DNA of 7,723 bases, taken from contig JAUWBK010000053.1 in assembly GCA_030605045.1 (NCBI GenBank), positions 1-7,723 of the forward strand, in the 5' to 3' direction. The first letter of the stretch is position 1, and the number at the start of each line of letters is the position of its first letter. The position numbers were made by a program, and so were the translations under genes. Positions 1 through 6,472 of this stretch are shown here, in pieces. The DNA is from Dehalococcoidia bacterium. GTDB taxonomy: Bacteria > Chloroflexota > Dehalococcoidia > Dehalococcoidales > RBG-16-60-22. The notes under the pieces were generated by a model. It had not been told where the DNA came from and searched no databases. It saw only the letters and a list, made by a program, of their open reading frames with translations.

Positions 1-1506
1 CGTGCCGCCTTCAAAGCAGTCATGGATAATAAGCAGGTGGCAGTACTGGTGCCGACTACGGTACTGGCAGAACAGCACTTTACCACTTTCAGTGAGAGAC
101 TGGAGGCTTTCCCGGTAAGAATTGAGGTGTTAAGTCGATTCAAGTCGCCTAAGGAGCAGCAGGACATAATTGAAGGATTGGCTAGCGGTAGGGTGGACAT
201 CTGCATTGGCACCCACCGCCTGTTGCAAAAAGATGTCGCCTTCAAAAATTTAGGACTGCTTATTATTGATGAAGAGCAGCGTTTTGGCGTCGCCCATAAG
301 GAATATTTGAAAAGGATGAGGCAGGAGGTGGATGTCCTTACCCTCAGCGCCACCCCGATACCCCGCACCCTGCACATGTCTTTAGTGGGCGTAAGGGATA
401 TGAGCACGATGGAAACTCCTCCCGAAGAGCGCCTCCCCATCAAAACCTATGTCGCCGAATACAATGAGCTATTGGTCAGGGAAGCCATCCTTCGAGAGCT
501 GGAACGCAACGGCCAGGTCTTCTTTGTGCACAATCGGGTGCAGAGCATCGCTTTGGTTGCCAGTAAGCTCGAGTCACTGGTGCCTGAGGCTAGGATAGCC
601 ATCGCTCATGGCCAGATGCCCGAGGAGGAACTGGAGAGGGTGATGGCCGACTTTACTCAGGGAAAGAGTGATGTTCTGGTATGCACCACTATCATTGAGT
701 CGGGACTGGATATGCCCAATGTTAATACCTTGATTGTCAACCAGGCGGATAAATTCGGTCTGACGCAACTATATCAACTGCGGGGCAGGGTAGGGCGTGG
801 TGCTAACCTTGCCTATGCCTACTTTCTCTATGATAGGGAGAAACACCTGACGCCGACGGCACAAAAGCGGCTGCGGACGATATACGAAGCCACCGAACTG
901 GGCGCTGGTTTTAGCATTGCTATGAAAGATTTAGAGATTAGAGGCGCCGGCACTCTGCTCGGGACAAAGCAGAGCGGCTATATCAGTGCCATCGGCTTTA
1001 GCCTTTACTGTCGGCTGCTGGCGGAGGCAGTGGAGGAGCAGAAAACCAGGCTGGTTGGCGTTAAGGAGATTAAACCACCCCGCCTGCCCACCCCCACCAT
1101 TGACCTGCCCCTGACCGCCTATATCCCCGAGGAGTATGTGGTTGATATCGATACCAGACTCAGCCTGTATCAGAAACTGGTCAAACTGGAAGCGGCGGAG
1201 CAAATAGAGGCTCTGGCTCAAGAATTCAGCGACCGCTTTGGCCCGCTGCCCCCGGAAGTACAAAACCTGCTCTACGCGGTGAGAATAAAGCTTATGGCGA
1301 CCAAGGCAGGCATTGAGTCCATCTCTACCGAGCACGGGCAAATCGTGCTCAGGCGCTTTGAGGGGACGCAGTTTAATAAGGAGAAACTTGAGTCCATCTT
1401 AAAAGACGGCATCAAAGTCGGCATCACCCAGCTCACCATAAACCCCAAACGGTTGGGTGAGGAGTGGAAGGAAGTGCTGGAGGGGGTGTTGGGGAGGGTG
1501 GGGTGA
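1..1506 (+). CDS. mfd: Transcription-repair coupling factor Mfd, C-terminal 501 residues (5' end outside window)
   Basis: Mfd is the SF2 DNA translocase that removes RNA polymerase stalled at lesions and recruits UvrA. The reading frame is open from base 1; the ATG at base 22 is internal, because the preceding codons (RAAFKAV) match the helix just after the Walker A motif, so that motif and the UvrB-like and RNAP-interaction domains lie upstream. Visible helicase motifs (fragment numbering): DEEQRFGV at 90-97 (motif II), SATPIPRTL at 116-124 (motif III), HNRV and AHGQM in the second RecA lobe, TTIIESGLDMPN around 229-240 (motif V) and LYQLRGRVGR at 257-266 (motif VI). The C-terminal TRCF/D7 autoinhibitory domain follows from about residue 367 (DLPLTAYIPEEYV). 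The gene ends intact with TGA. Identity is essentially certain from the motif order; RecG is excluded by the D7 domain. Confidence 0.97.
   Translation, partial: RAAFKAVMDNKQVAVLVPTTVLAEQHFTTFSERLEAFPVRIEVLSRFKSPKEQQDIIEGLASGRVDICIGTHRLLQKDVAFKNLGLLIIDEEQRFGVAHKEYLKRMRQEVDVLTLSATPIPRTLHMSLVGVRDMSTMETPPEERLPIKTYVAEYNELLVREAILRELERNGQVFFVHNRVQSIALVASKLESLVPEARIAIAHGQMPEEELERVMADFTQGKSDVLVCTTIIESGLDMPNVNTLIVNQADKFGLTQLYQLRGRVGRGANLAYAYFLYDREKHLTPTAQKRLRTIYEATELGAGFSIAMKDLEIRGAGTLLGTKQSGYISAIGFSLYCRLLAEAVEEQKTRLVGVKEIKPPRLPTPTIDLPLTAYIPEEYVVDIDTRLSLYQKLVKLEAAEQIEALAQEFSDRFGPLPPEVQNLLYAVRIKLMATKAGIESISTEHGQIVLRRFEGTQFNKEKLESILKDGIKVGITQLTINPKRLGEEWKEVLEGVLGRVG
1482..1503 (+). other. Putative G-quadruplex motif at the 3' end of mfd
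   Basis: Four G-runs of three or more lie in 22 bases: GGGGG, TGTT, GGGG, A, GGG, T, GGGG. Loops of 4, 1 and 1 nt fit the usual G3+N1-7 rule. The run is on the coding strand, so it would be present in both the non-template DNA and the mfd mRNA. It encodes the last Mfd residues (EGVLGRVG) and ends directly before the stop codon. It occupies the place where a -35 element for the next gene would be. Folding is inferred from the motif only. Confidence 0.5.
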
Positions 1507-1513
1507 TATAAGG

Positions 1514-1522
1514 TGGTATAAT
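1514..1522 (+). promoter_or_regulatory. Extended -10 promoter for the AlbA_2-domain gene
   Basis: TGGTATAAT is a perfect TGN plus TATAAT extended -10 element, 8 bases after the mfd stop. No good -35 hexamer sits 16-18 bases upstream; that place is G-rich. The predicted start, about 7 nt past the element (around 1528-1529), gives a leader of only about 13 nt, which still contains an AGGA Shine-Dalgarno at 1531-1534, 7 nt before the ATG. It implies transcription of the downstream gene independent of mfd. Confidence 0.6.
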
Positions 1523-1541
1523 AGTAGAGTAGGACATTCTT

Positions 1542-2936
1542 ATGTTAGAAAGAATACATGAATATTTAAGGGATAAATTGGAGTATCCTGCAGAAGCAAA
1601 GGATACAGACTATAAGACTGCGGTCAAGTTTGCCGAAAAAACTGATTTTGCTGCGAAATTAGTAAAACATATTTTAGGATTTGCGAATTCAGGTGTCGGA
1701 TATATAATTATTGGTTATAAAGAGCAACCTGATAGAAGCCTCGCTCCTGATCCAGACATTACAGACGAAATCGCAGCATCATATGAAGTTACAAGGTTAT
1801 GTCAGCATGTTGAAAAATACTTAGTTGGGCAAGATAGAATTGAAATCAAAGTTTATAAAGAAGAATTTGGTGGGGTTAGGTATCCAATAATAAGTATCGC
1901 TCGGTTTCATGAATATCCGTTTGTTTGTACCAAAGATTATGTATCTCCAACAACTGGGGAAGCTATTCTTGAATCGGGTCAGATATATATAAGGACTGAA
2001 GGCGCAAGGACACTTATAGTCAAATCACCTTCTGAGTGGAGACAGTTAATAAAGGAATGTATAAAAGCTCGCCAAGAAATAGAGGCTAAAAGACCAACTG
2101 AGGGTGGTGAGGAAGAAGGAGCCAGGGCAGAAGAGGTTCCATTAGAGGTTAAAAAACCTGTAAGCATCGAAAAGGGTCCAAAAGCCTTGGCTAAAGCGGA
2201 AGAAGCAGAAAAACAGTTCGCCGCTTGGGTTAAGAATGAGAACGATAATGCCATAAACGAGATAAAATCAGCAGGATTTACTGAGGGGTTTTTTAACTTT
2301 GTAATTCAAGTCCCTAATGGTCTTGGTCAGATTGACAGTGCTACTCTTCTTGAAATAGCGGAAAAAAGCGAGTGTCATAAAACAGGTTGGCCCATTGGGG
2401 TCGTGCTAACGAAGCCCGAATATAAGCCTCTTCCTCTTGCCGATGGCATTAGAGCCGTTTTAAATACAGGTGATGGATTTGATTACTGGGCACTGAATAA
2501 TCGTGGGCATTTTTTCTTTGTACGGAGCCATCAAGAAGATGCCAGTCATGCGCAAGAATTAGCAAAGGAAAGCAAATTTCTTTGGTTTGACATAGCTATA
2601 TGGAGAATATCAGAGATAATATCCTATACTTCAAATTTGTGCACCGAACTGAACCTCAAACAAAACGATAAAATAAAGCTGACTTTGTCTTATGAAGGAC
2701 TTAAAGGTAGAGAATTAGCAGTAGCCAACCGTCTAAGACTGTTTCCAAGACATCGTAAATGCGGAGAAGATGAATATAAGAAAGATTTAGAACTGAAAGT
2801 GGCTGATATAATGTCCAAACTTAAAGACCATGTATATCAGATTGCAATAGGATTATTTGGTCTTTTTGATTTTTTTAAGCCTGATAAGGCAATAGTTGAT
2901 AGCATTATTGATGAATTTTTGAACTCACGTCTTTGA
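1542..2936 (+). CDS. AlbA_2/Schlafen-type N-terminal domain protein with unrecognised C-terminal domain
   Basis: A 464-residue soluble protein. Residues 1 to about 165 resemble the AlbA_2 (Schlafen AlbA) nucleic-acid-binding fold: an acidic start EAKDTDYK (18-25), then GFANSGVGYIIIGYKE (46-61), equivalent to the family's 'FANT-GG-iiiGv' core, and IYIRTEGART, equivalent to the family's 'fyvR-g-st' strand. Acidic residues E18, D23 and E61 have spacings (5 and 38) like the catalytic triad I recall for vertebrate Schlafen RNases; this is inference. A charged Glu/Lys/Ala linker (about 175-225) joins a C-terminal region of about 240 residues that I do not recognise. The ATG is preceded by AGGA with a 7-nt spacer. 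Composition is much more AT-rich than its neighbours (21/60 G+C at 1561-1620 and 16/60 at 2821-2880, against 35/60 in mfd at 1201-1260), and the gene has its own promoter and terminator, suggesting horizontal acquisition. Function could be a regulator, a nuclease or a defence protein; the sequence does not decide. Confidence 0.75.
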   Translation: MLERIHEYLRDKLEYPAEAKDTDYKTAVKFAEKTDFAAKLVKHILGFANSGVGYIIIGYKEQPDRSLAPDPDITDEIAASYEVTRLCQHVEKYLVGQDRIEIKVYKEEFGGVRYPIISIARFHEYPFVCTKDYVSPTTGEAILESGQIYIRTEGARTLIVKSPSEWRQLIKECIKARQEIEAKRPTEGGEEEGARAEEVPLEVKKPVSIEKGPKALAKAEEAEKQFAAWVKNENDNAINEIKSAGFTEGFFNFVIQVPNGLGQIDSATLLEIAEKSECHKTGWPIGVVLTKPEYKPLPLADGIRAVLNTGDGFDYWALNNRGHFFFVRSHQEDASHAQELAKESKFLWFDIAIWRISEIISYTSNLCTELNLKQNDKIKLTLSYEGLKGRELAVANRLRLFPRHRKCGEDEYKKDLELKVADIMSKLKDHVYQIAIGLFGLFDFFKPDKAIVDSIIDEFLNSRL

Positions 2937-2977
2937 TTTACTGCAAATGCTACTAACTCTTTAAGAATCAGCAGTCT

Positions 2978-3000
2978 AAGAGGGGCTTCGCCCCTCTTTT
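2978..3000 (+). terminator. Intrinsic terminator after the AlbA_2-domain gene
   Basis: A 9-bp stem, AAGAGGGGC paired with GCCCCTCTT, closes a 3-nt TTC loop (or forms a shorter stem with a UUCG-like loop) and runs into TTTT and a T-rich stretch to about 3010. It lies 41 bases after the stop codon at 2936. This is a strong Rho-independent terminator and isolates the upstream gene from the next operon. Confidence 0.85.
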
Positions 3001-3024
3001 CATCTTCTTTAGGTGGGGGTAATT

Positions 3025-3033
3025 TGATATAAT
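3025..3033 (+). promoter_or_regulatory. Extended -10 promoter of the membrane protein-tlyA-hydrolase operon
   Basis: TGATATAAT is a perfect extended -10 (TGN plus TATAAT), with only a weak T-rich match at the -35 position. The last T of the element is 8 bases before the ATG at 3042, so the predicted transcript starts about 2 nt before the start codon. No Shine-Dalgarno is visible. This is the second extended -10 in the window with the same layout as the one at 1514. Confidence 0.6.
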
Positions 3034-3041
3034 AAAGCCAT

Positions 3042-3344
3042 ATGGACTTTCAAGGTGATAATCTAGCACTTGAAATTTTGAAGTGGGTGGGGATTGTGTT
3101 TGCCGCCGGGTTTGTCGGTTACTTTGGGCGCTATTTGAGCATGATTTTAATTGGGAGAGTGCGCAGAAAGAGAGCGCAGTCAATTCCACCCACTGAGGCG
3201 GCTGAAGAAGCTGAGGAAATAACTACCACTCAAGAGCTCCGCCCCGAAGTTATTAAACTTGAGTTAGAAAAGCAAAAAGCGAAGCTGGAGAAGAAAAAAG
3301 CCAAAGCCGAAACGAAAAGAGCGAAGAAGGAGCAAAAAGGGTAG
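3042..3344 (+). CDS. Small single-pass membrane protein with charged Lys/Glu/Ala tail, function unknown
   Basis: A 100-residue protein not matched to a named family. A short N-terminus is followed by one hydrophobic segment at about 15-37 (WVGIVFAAGFVGYFGRYLSM and onward). A basic patch, RVRRKR (39-44), suggests the C-terminus stays in the cytoplasm by the positive-inside rule. An acidic stretch (TEAAEEAEEI, 51-60) leads to a helical tail rich in Lys, Glu and Ala (about 68-100), likely coiled-coil and strongly basic at the end. The ATG is the only reasonable start: the next Met is inside the membrane segment. There is no Shine-Dalgarno and the predicted promoter leaves almost no leader. It is the first gene of a probable operon, 3 nt before tlyA. 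The basic tail might bind RNA, ribosomes or DNA at the membrane, but that is speculation. Confidence 0.75.
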   Translation: MDFQGDNLALEILKWVGIVFAAGFVGYFGRYLSMILIGRVRRKRAQSIPPTEAAEEAEEITTTQELRPEVIKLELEKQKAKLEKKKAKAETKRAKKEQKG

Positions 3345-3347
3345 AAC

Positions 3348-4073
3348 TTGGCCAAGAGACGCATTGATAGCTTGATGGTGGAAAAGGGACTGGTGGAGAG
3401 CCGGGCCAAGGCGCAGGCTTTGCTTATGGCGGGGGAGGTGGTGGTGGATGAGAAAACGATTACCAAACCGGGAACTCTGGTGAGTGAAGAGGTGGAAATT
3501 ACCATCCTTGAGCCGCCTCCTTTTGTTAGTCGTGGCGGGATTAAGCTGGAGAACGCGCTTGACCAGTTCCAGCTTGATGTTTCTGACAAGGTGGCGGCTG
3601 ACATTGGGGCGTCAACCGGCGGCTTTACCGATTGCCTTCTCCAGCGCGGGGCAAGTCGGGTCTATGCGGTGGATGTCGGCTACGGCCAGCTGGACTATCG
3701 CCTGCGACGGGATTCGCGGGTGGTGGTTATGGAGAGGACAAATGCCCGCTATCCCATTCCCATACCAGAGAAAATAGACCTGGCAACCATCGATTTGTCC
3801 TTTATCTCGGTAAAGAAGGTGATACCATCGGTAGCCAAGCTGCTCAAGGACAACGGTTATTTACTGGTGCTGTTCAAGCCGCAGTTTGAGGCTGAGAGAG
3901 GGGAGGTGGGTAAAGGAGGGGTGATTAAGGAGCCAATACTTCACGCTACGGTTTTGGGACGTTTTATTGCCTGGGTAGTCGAACATGGCTTCAGGTTGAA
4001 AGGGTTAGTGGCGTCACCCATCCTTGGCGCTGAGGGGAATAAAGAATTTTTCGTTCTGTTAAAGTTGACATAA
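3348..4073 (+). CDS. tlyA: TlyA family 16S/23S rRNA cytidine-2'-O-methyltransferase
   Basis: TlyA enzymes use S-adenosylmethionine to 2'-O-methylate cytidines in 16S and/or 23S rRNA; in mycobacteria the modification makes ribosomes sensitive to capreomycin. Many annotations call the family hemolysin A. The 241-residue length is slightly short of the usual 245-270. An S4 RNA-binding domain spans about 3-60 (RIDSLMVEKGLVESRAKAQA), followed by the family linker SRGGIKLENAL (61-71) and a FtsJ/RrmJ-like Rossmann domain with SAM loop DIGASTGGFTD (85-95), TIDLSFISV (147-155), FKPQFE (176-181) and NKEFFVLLK at the end. K66, D149, K177 and E233 probably form the K-D-K-E catalytic tetrad. The start is TTG, with AGGG at 3338-3341 six bases upstream. 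It follows the membrane protein gene by 3 nt and its TAA overlaps the next ATG, so all three are probably co-transcribed and translationally coupled. Confidence 0.93.
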   Translation: MAKRRIDSLMVEKGLVESRAKAQALLMAGEVVVDEKTITKPGTLVSEEVEITILEPPPFVSRGGIKLENALDQFQLDVSDKVAADIGASTGGFTDCLLQRGASRVYAVDVGYGQLDYRLRRDSRVVVMERTNARYPIPIPEKIDLATIDLSFISVKKVIPSVAKLLKDNGYLLVLFKPQFEAERGEVGKGGVIKEPILHATVLGRFIAWVVEHGFRLKGLVASPILGAEGNKEFFVLLKLT

Positions 4074-4831
4074 TGATAAGACAGGTTGTTCTTGATGTCG
4101 AGGGTATAACCATTTCGGGGCAACTATACCTGCCTGGTGACAAAGCTCCATATCCCACAGTTTGCGTTTGCCATGGTATCCCCGCTGGTACCCCTGAGCA
4201 GAACGAGAGCGGTTATCCTTTGTTAGCGGAAAGGATTTGCCACCAGGGTTTTGCGGTATTGTTCTTCAACTTCCGGGGAACTGGAGCGAGCAGTGGTAAC
4301 CTTGACATTCTGGGCTGGACTAGGGACCTAGAGGCAGCCATTGACTATCTATGGACTTTGCCTGAGGTAGCTAAGTCTCATCTGTCACTCCTTGGCTTTA
4401 GCGGTGGGGCGGCGGTTTCGGTATATGTGACTGCCCGGGATGCCCGGATATCATGTGTTGCCACCTGTGCCTGCCCCGCCGAGTTTACCTTCGTCACCGA
4501 GGTTGATGAACCACAGGCGGTTGTCGACCATTTTCGTCGTATTGGTACGATTAGGGATAAAAATTTTCCCCGGTCGGTGGCAAAGTGGCTTAATGGCTTC
4601 AGGCTGGTACGCCCGATTGAATATGTATCTGGAATCGCCCCCAGACCTCTATTACTGGTGCATGGCAACCAGGACGAGACAATTGATATAAGTCACGCCC
4701 ACAGGCTCTATGATAGCGCCGGGGAACCAAAACAAATGATTATAATTGACGGAGCCGGCCACCAGCTGCGGCAGAATACTCGGGCAATTAGTAGCGTTAT
4801 CGACTGGCTGAAATCTCAGTGCCGAGATTAG
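4073..4831 (+). CDS. Alpha/beta hydrolase (serine esterase/peptidase-like)
   Basis: A 252-residue cytoplasmic alpha/beta-hydrolase-fold protein without a signal peptide. Motifs in order: the oxyanion-hole loop CHGIPAG (33-39), FFNFRGTGASSG (64-75), the nucleophile elbow GFSGG (108-112) with Ser110, LLVHGNQDETID (194-205) with Asp201 as the acid, and GAGHQLR (227-233) with His230. The Ser110-Asp201-His230 triad is therefore complete. The pattern resembles the dienelactone hydrolase/BAAT/S9-like esterases; the substrate cannot be told. ATG overlaps the tlyA stop codon by one base (TAATG), a typical translational-coupling arrangement, so it is the last gene of that operon. No clear terminator follows; only a weak 6-bp hairpin without a U-tract spans the stop codon. 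Confidence 0.9.
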   Translation: MIRQVVLDVEGITISGQLYLPGDKAPYPTVCVCHGIPAGTPEQNESGYPLLAERICHQGFAVLFFNFRGTGASSGNLDILGWTRDLEAAIDYLWTLPEVAKSHLSLLGFSGGAAVSVYVTARDARISCVATCACPAEFTFVTEVDEPQAVVDHFRRIGTIRDKNFPRSVAKWLNGFRLVRPIEYVSGIAPRPLLLVHGNQDETIDISHAHRLYDSAGEPKQMIIIDGAGHQLRQNTRAISSVIDWLKSQCRD

Positions 4832-4848
4832 TGGCAGGTAAAAGTAAG

Positions 4849-4878
4849 TTGACCAATAGGCACCAAGTAAGCTATAAT
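4849..4878 (+). promoter_or_regulatory. Sigma-70-type promoter of purF
   Basis: TTGACC (4849-4854) and a perfect TATAAT (4873-4878) are separated by 18 bases. The predicted start near 4885 leaves a leader of about 40 nt before purF, too short for a purine riboswitch, and none is visible. Shine-Dalgarno-like AGAAGG and CAGGA precede the TTG start. Confidence 0.75.
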
Positions 4879-4925
4879 TAAATTTAGCAGGGTTACTCGG
4901 GACGAGTTTAAGAAGGCAGGAAAAG

Positions 4926-6347
4926 TTGCACGAAAGTTGCGGCGTTTTTGGTGTTTATGCCCCCAATGAGGATGTAGCCCGTCTTACCTTTTTTGCTCTC
5001 TTTGCTCTGCAACACCGTGGTCAGGAAAGTAGCGGTATTGCCACTGCCGATGGTAAGAAGCTCAACGTTTACGCCAAGATGGGGCTGGCATCTCAGGTAT
5101 TTAATGAGGAATCGCTAAGCCATCTTGTCGGGAATATCGCCATCGGTCATAATCGTTATTCCACCAGAGGTTCCAGTCAGGAATGCAACGTTCAGCCTAT
5201 TGTGGTGGGCAAGGGTTCCCATGCTATTGCCGTCGCTCACAACGGGAATATTATTAACGCCGAGCACCTGTATGAGGAACTCAATGAGCAAGGCTATACC
5301 TTCTACAGCTCCACAGATACCGAGGTTATCGCTAATCTCATTCTCTCCTCCCCAGAGAAGAATTGGGTAAACAAGATAAGATATGCCATGCATCGACTTC
5401 AGGGCGCATATTCTTTGACCGTGCTGACGAAGGACGCTTTGTTTGGGGTTCGTGACCCATTCGCGGTGCGTCCGCTCTGTCTGGGGAGTATTGATAGTGG
5501 CTGGGTTATCGCCTCGGAGAGCTGCGCCCTTGACCATATTGGTGCCAGCTTTATTCGGGAGATCGAACCAGGTGAGATAGTTTCTGTTACGGAGAATGGT
5601 GTTGATAGTTATCGGGATAAGGTAGATAGAAGGGCACTGTGCATCTTTGAGTATATCTACTTTGCTCGCCCGGATAGTGTGATTAATGGTCGGCTGCTCT
5701 CTCCAGCCCGCCAGGCGATGGGAGCGGGACTGGCGCAAGAATACCCTGTGGCTGCCGATTTGGCTGTTGGTGTGCCTGATTCAGCGACCAGTGCCGGCAT
5801 TGGCTATTCTCGCCAATCAGGTATCCCCATAGGTGAGGTGTTGATTAAGAATCGCTATGTGGCACGCACTTTTATTGAGCCTGACCAGCGCATTAGGGAC
5901 CTTGGTGTTAAACTGAAATTTAACCCCTTGCCCTATATGTTGCAGGACAAGCGACTGGTAGTGGTTGATGATAGTATCGTTCGTGGCACGACTACTCCCA
6001 GCGTGGTGAAAATACTGAGACGGGCCGGAGCGAAGGAAGTGCATATGCGCATCTGCGCGCCACCGATTCGTTACCCCTGTTTCTTTGGTGTCGATATGGC
6101 TACCCGTGGGGAGCTAATCGCCGCTCAGAAATCGACACCTGAAATTTGTCAGTTTATCGGCGCTGATTCATTAGGCTATCTGAGTATTGAAGGATTGATT
6201 AAAGCGGTTGCTCTGCCCAGGGAAACCTTTTGCTTGGCTTGTTTCACTGGTGATTACCCCATACCGGTCCAGCTTGAGATGGATAAGCTGGCACTGGAGA
6301 CGATGCAGGCTGACCGCCATGCCCTTTCTGGTATCGGGCGGCGCTAA
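4926..6347 (+). CDS. purF: Amidophosphoribosyltransferase (glutamine PRPP amidotransferase)
   Basis: PurF catalyses the first committed step of de novo purine synthesis, converting PRPP and glutamine to 5-phosphoribosylamine. Length is 473 residues, normal for the family. The N-terminal Ntn-type glutaminase domain (about 5-240) has nucleophile Cys5 (ESCGVFG), GHNRYSTRG (74-82), HNGN (105-108) and SSTDTE (128-133). The phosphoribosyltransferase domain follows, with PRPP loop LVVVDDSIVRGTTT (344-357). Cys239, Cys385, Cys436 and Cys439 (CIFEY, RYPCFFG, CLACFTG) match the four [4Fe-4S] ligands of the Bacillus-type enzyme, unlike the Fe-S-free E. coli type. The start is TTG: no ATG or GTG occurs in frame between it and the upstream stop at 4875. 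This leaves a four-residue propeptide (MHES) to be removed to free Cys5. The gene is monocistronic here, with its own promoter and no other pur gene nearby. Confidence 0.97.
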   Translation: MHESCGVFGVYAPNEDVARLTFFALFALQHRGQESSGIATADGKKLNVYAKMGLASQVFNEESLSHLVGNIAIGHNRYSTRGSSQECNVQPIVVGKGSHAIAVAHNGNIINAEHLYEELNEQGYTFYSSTDTEVIANLILSSPEKNWVNKIRYAMHRLQGAYSLTVLTKDALFGVRDPFAVRPLCLGSIDSGWVIASESCALDHIGASFIREIEPGEIVSVTENGVDSYRDKVDRRALCIFEYIYFARPDSVINGRLLSPARQAMGAGLAQEYPVAADLAVGVPDSATSAGIGYSRQSGIPIGEVLIKNRYVARTFIEPDQRIRDLGVKLKFNPLPYMLQDKRLVVVDDSIVRGTTTPSVVKILRRAGAKEVHMRICAPPIRYPCFFGVDMATRGELIAAQKSTPEICQFIGADSLGYLSIEGLIKAVALPRETFCLACFTGDYPIPVQLEMDKLALETMQADRHALSGIGRR

Positions 6348-6387
6348 GCGGAAACCCTCAGCTATTTATCTTTTTTACAAGGTCTTT

Positions 6388-6416
6388 GGGGTTGACAAAA
6401 ACCCCTTATTTATTTT
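6388..6416 (+). terminator. Weak intrinsic terminator after purF, overlapping the lexA -35
   Basis: GGGGTT (6388-6393) pairs with AACCCC (6400-6405) around loop GACAAA, followed by the T-rich TTATTTATTTT. The 6-bp stem is short, so termination may be partial. The TTGACA of the lexA promoter spans the stem and loop. Confidence 0.5.
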
Positions 6417-6421
6417 AGACT
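6392..6421 (+). promoter_or_regulatory. Probable lexA promoter
   Basis: A perfect TTGACA (6392-6397) is followed after 18 bases by TAGACT (6416-6421), a 4/6 match to the -10 consensus. The predicted start near 6428 falls within the SOS box, so bound LexA would block RNA polymerase. The -10 assignment is less sure than the -35. Confidence 0.55.
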
Positions 6422-6425
6422 TATA

Positions 6426-6437
6426 GAACAGGTGTTC
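6426..6437. promoter_or_regulatory. LexA-binding SOS box (operator) upstream of lexA
   Basis: GAAC-AGGT-GTTC is a perfect inverted-repeat match to the GAAC-N4-GTTC core of the Gram-positive/Bacillus-type SOS box (consensus CGAACRNRYGTTYC); the flanking bases are A and G. It lies 35 bases before the lexA ATG and at the predicted transcription start. Position and palindrome support negative autoregulation of lexA. No second copy of this box was seen in the window. Confidence 0.85.
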
Positions 6438-6472
6438 GCCTTGGTCTCGGAAGTTACTTTTTAGGGAGCGGG

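Noticed and set aside
931..1341. 136-codon open frame on the minus strand within mfd
   Set aside because: Fully antisense to conserved Mfd motifs and with no family resemblance; codon structure follows mfd.
1503..3041. Flanking direct repeats or attachment sites around the AlbA_2 cassette
   Set aside because: Both borders hold similar extended -10 sequences (TGGTATAAT and TGATATAAT), but the likeness is explained by promoter consensus and no longer shared repeat is visible.
3900..3921. Second G-quadruplex candidate inside tlyA
   Set aside because: Only three runs of three or more G; the remaining G pairs do not give a canonical four-run motif.
4812..4829. Hairpin AATCTC/GAGATT across the hydrolase stop codon as a terminator
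   Set aside because: Six A/T-containing pairs with a 6-nt loop and no following U-tract; too weak to call a terminator.
4879..4925. Purine riboswitch or PurR box upstream of purF
   Set aside because: The leader is about 40 nt, with no aptamer-like paired structure and no clear PurR box.
5115..5738. Long open frame of 207 codons on the minus strand
   Set aside because: It lies entirely inside purF, antisense to strongly conserved residues, with no recognisable domain or supporting ribosome binding site; it is a shadow frame.
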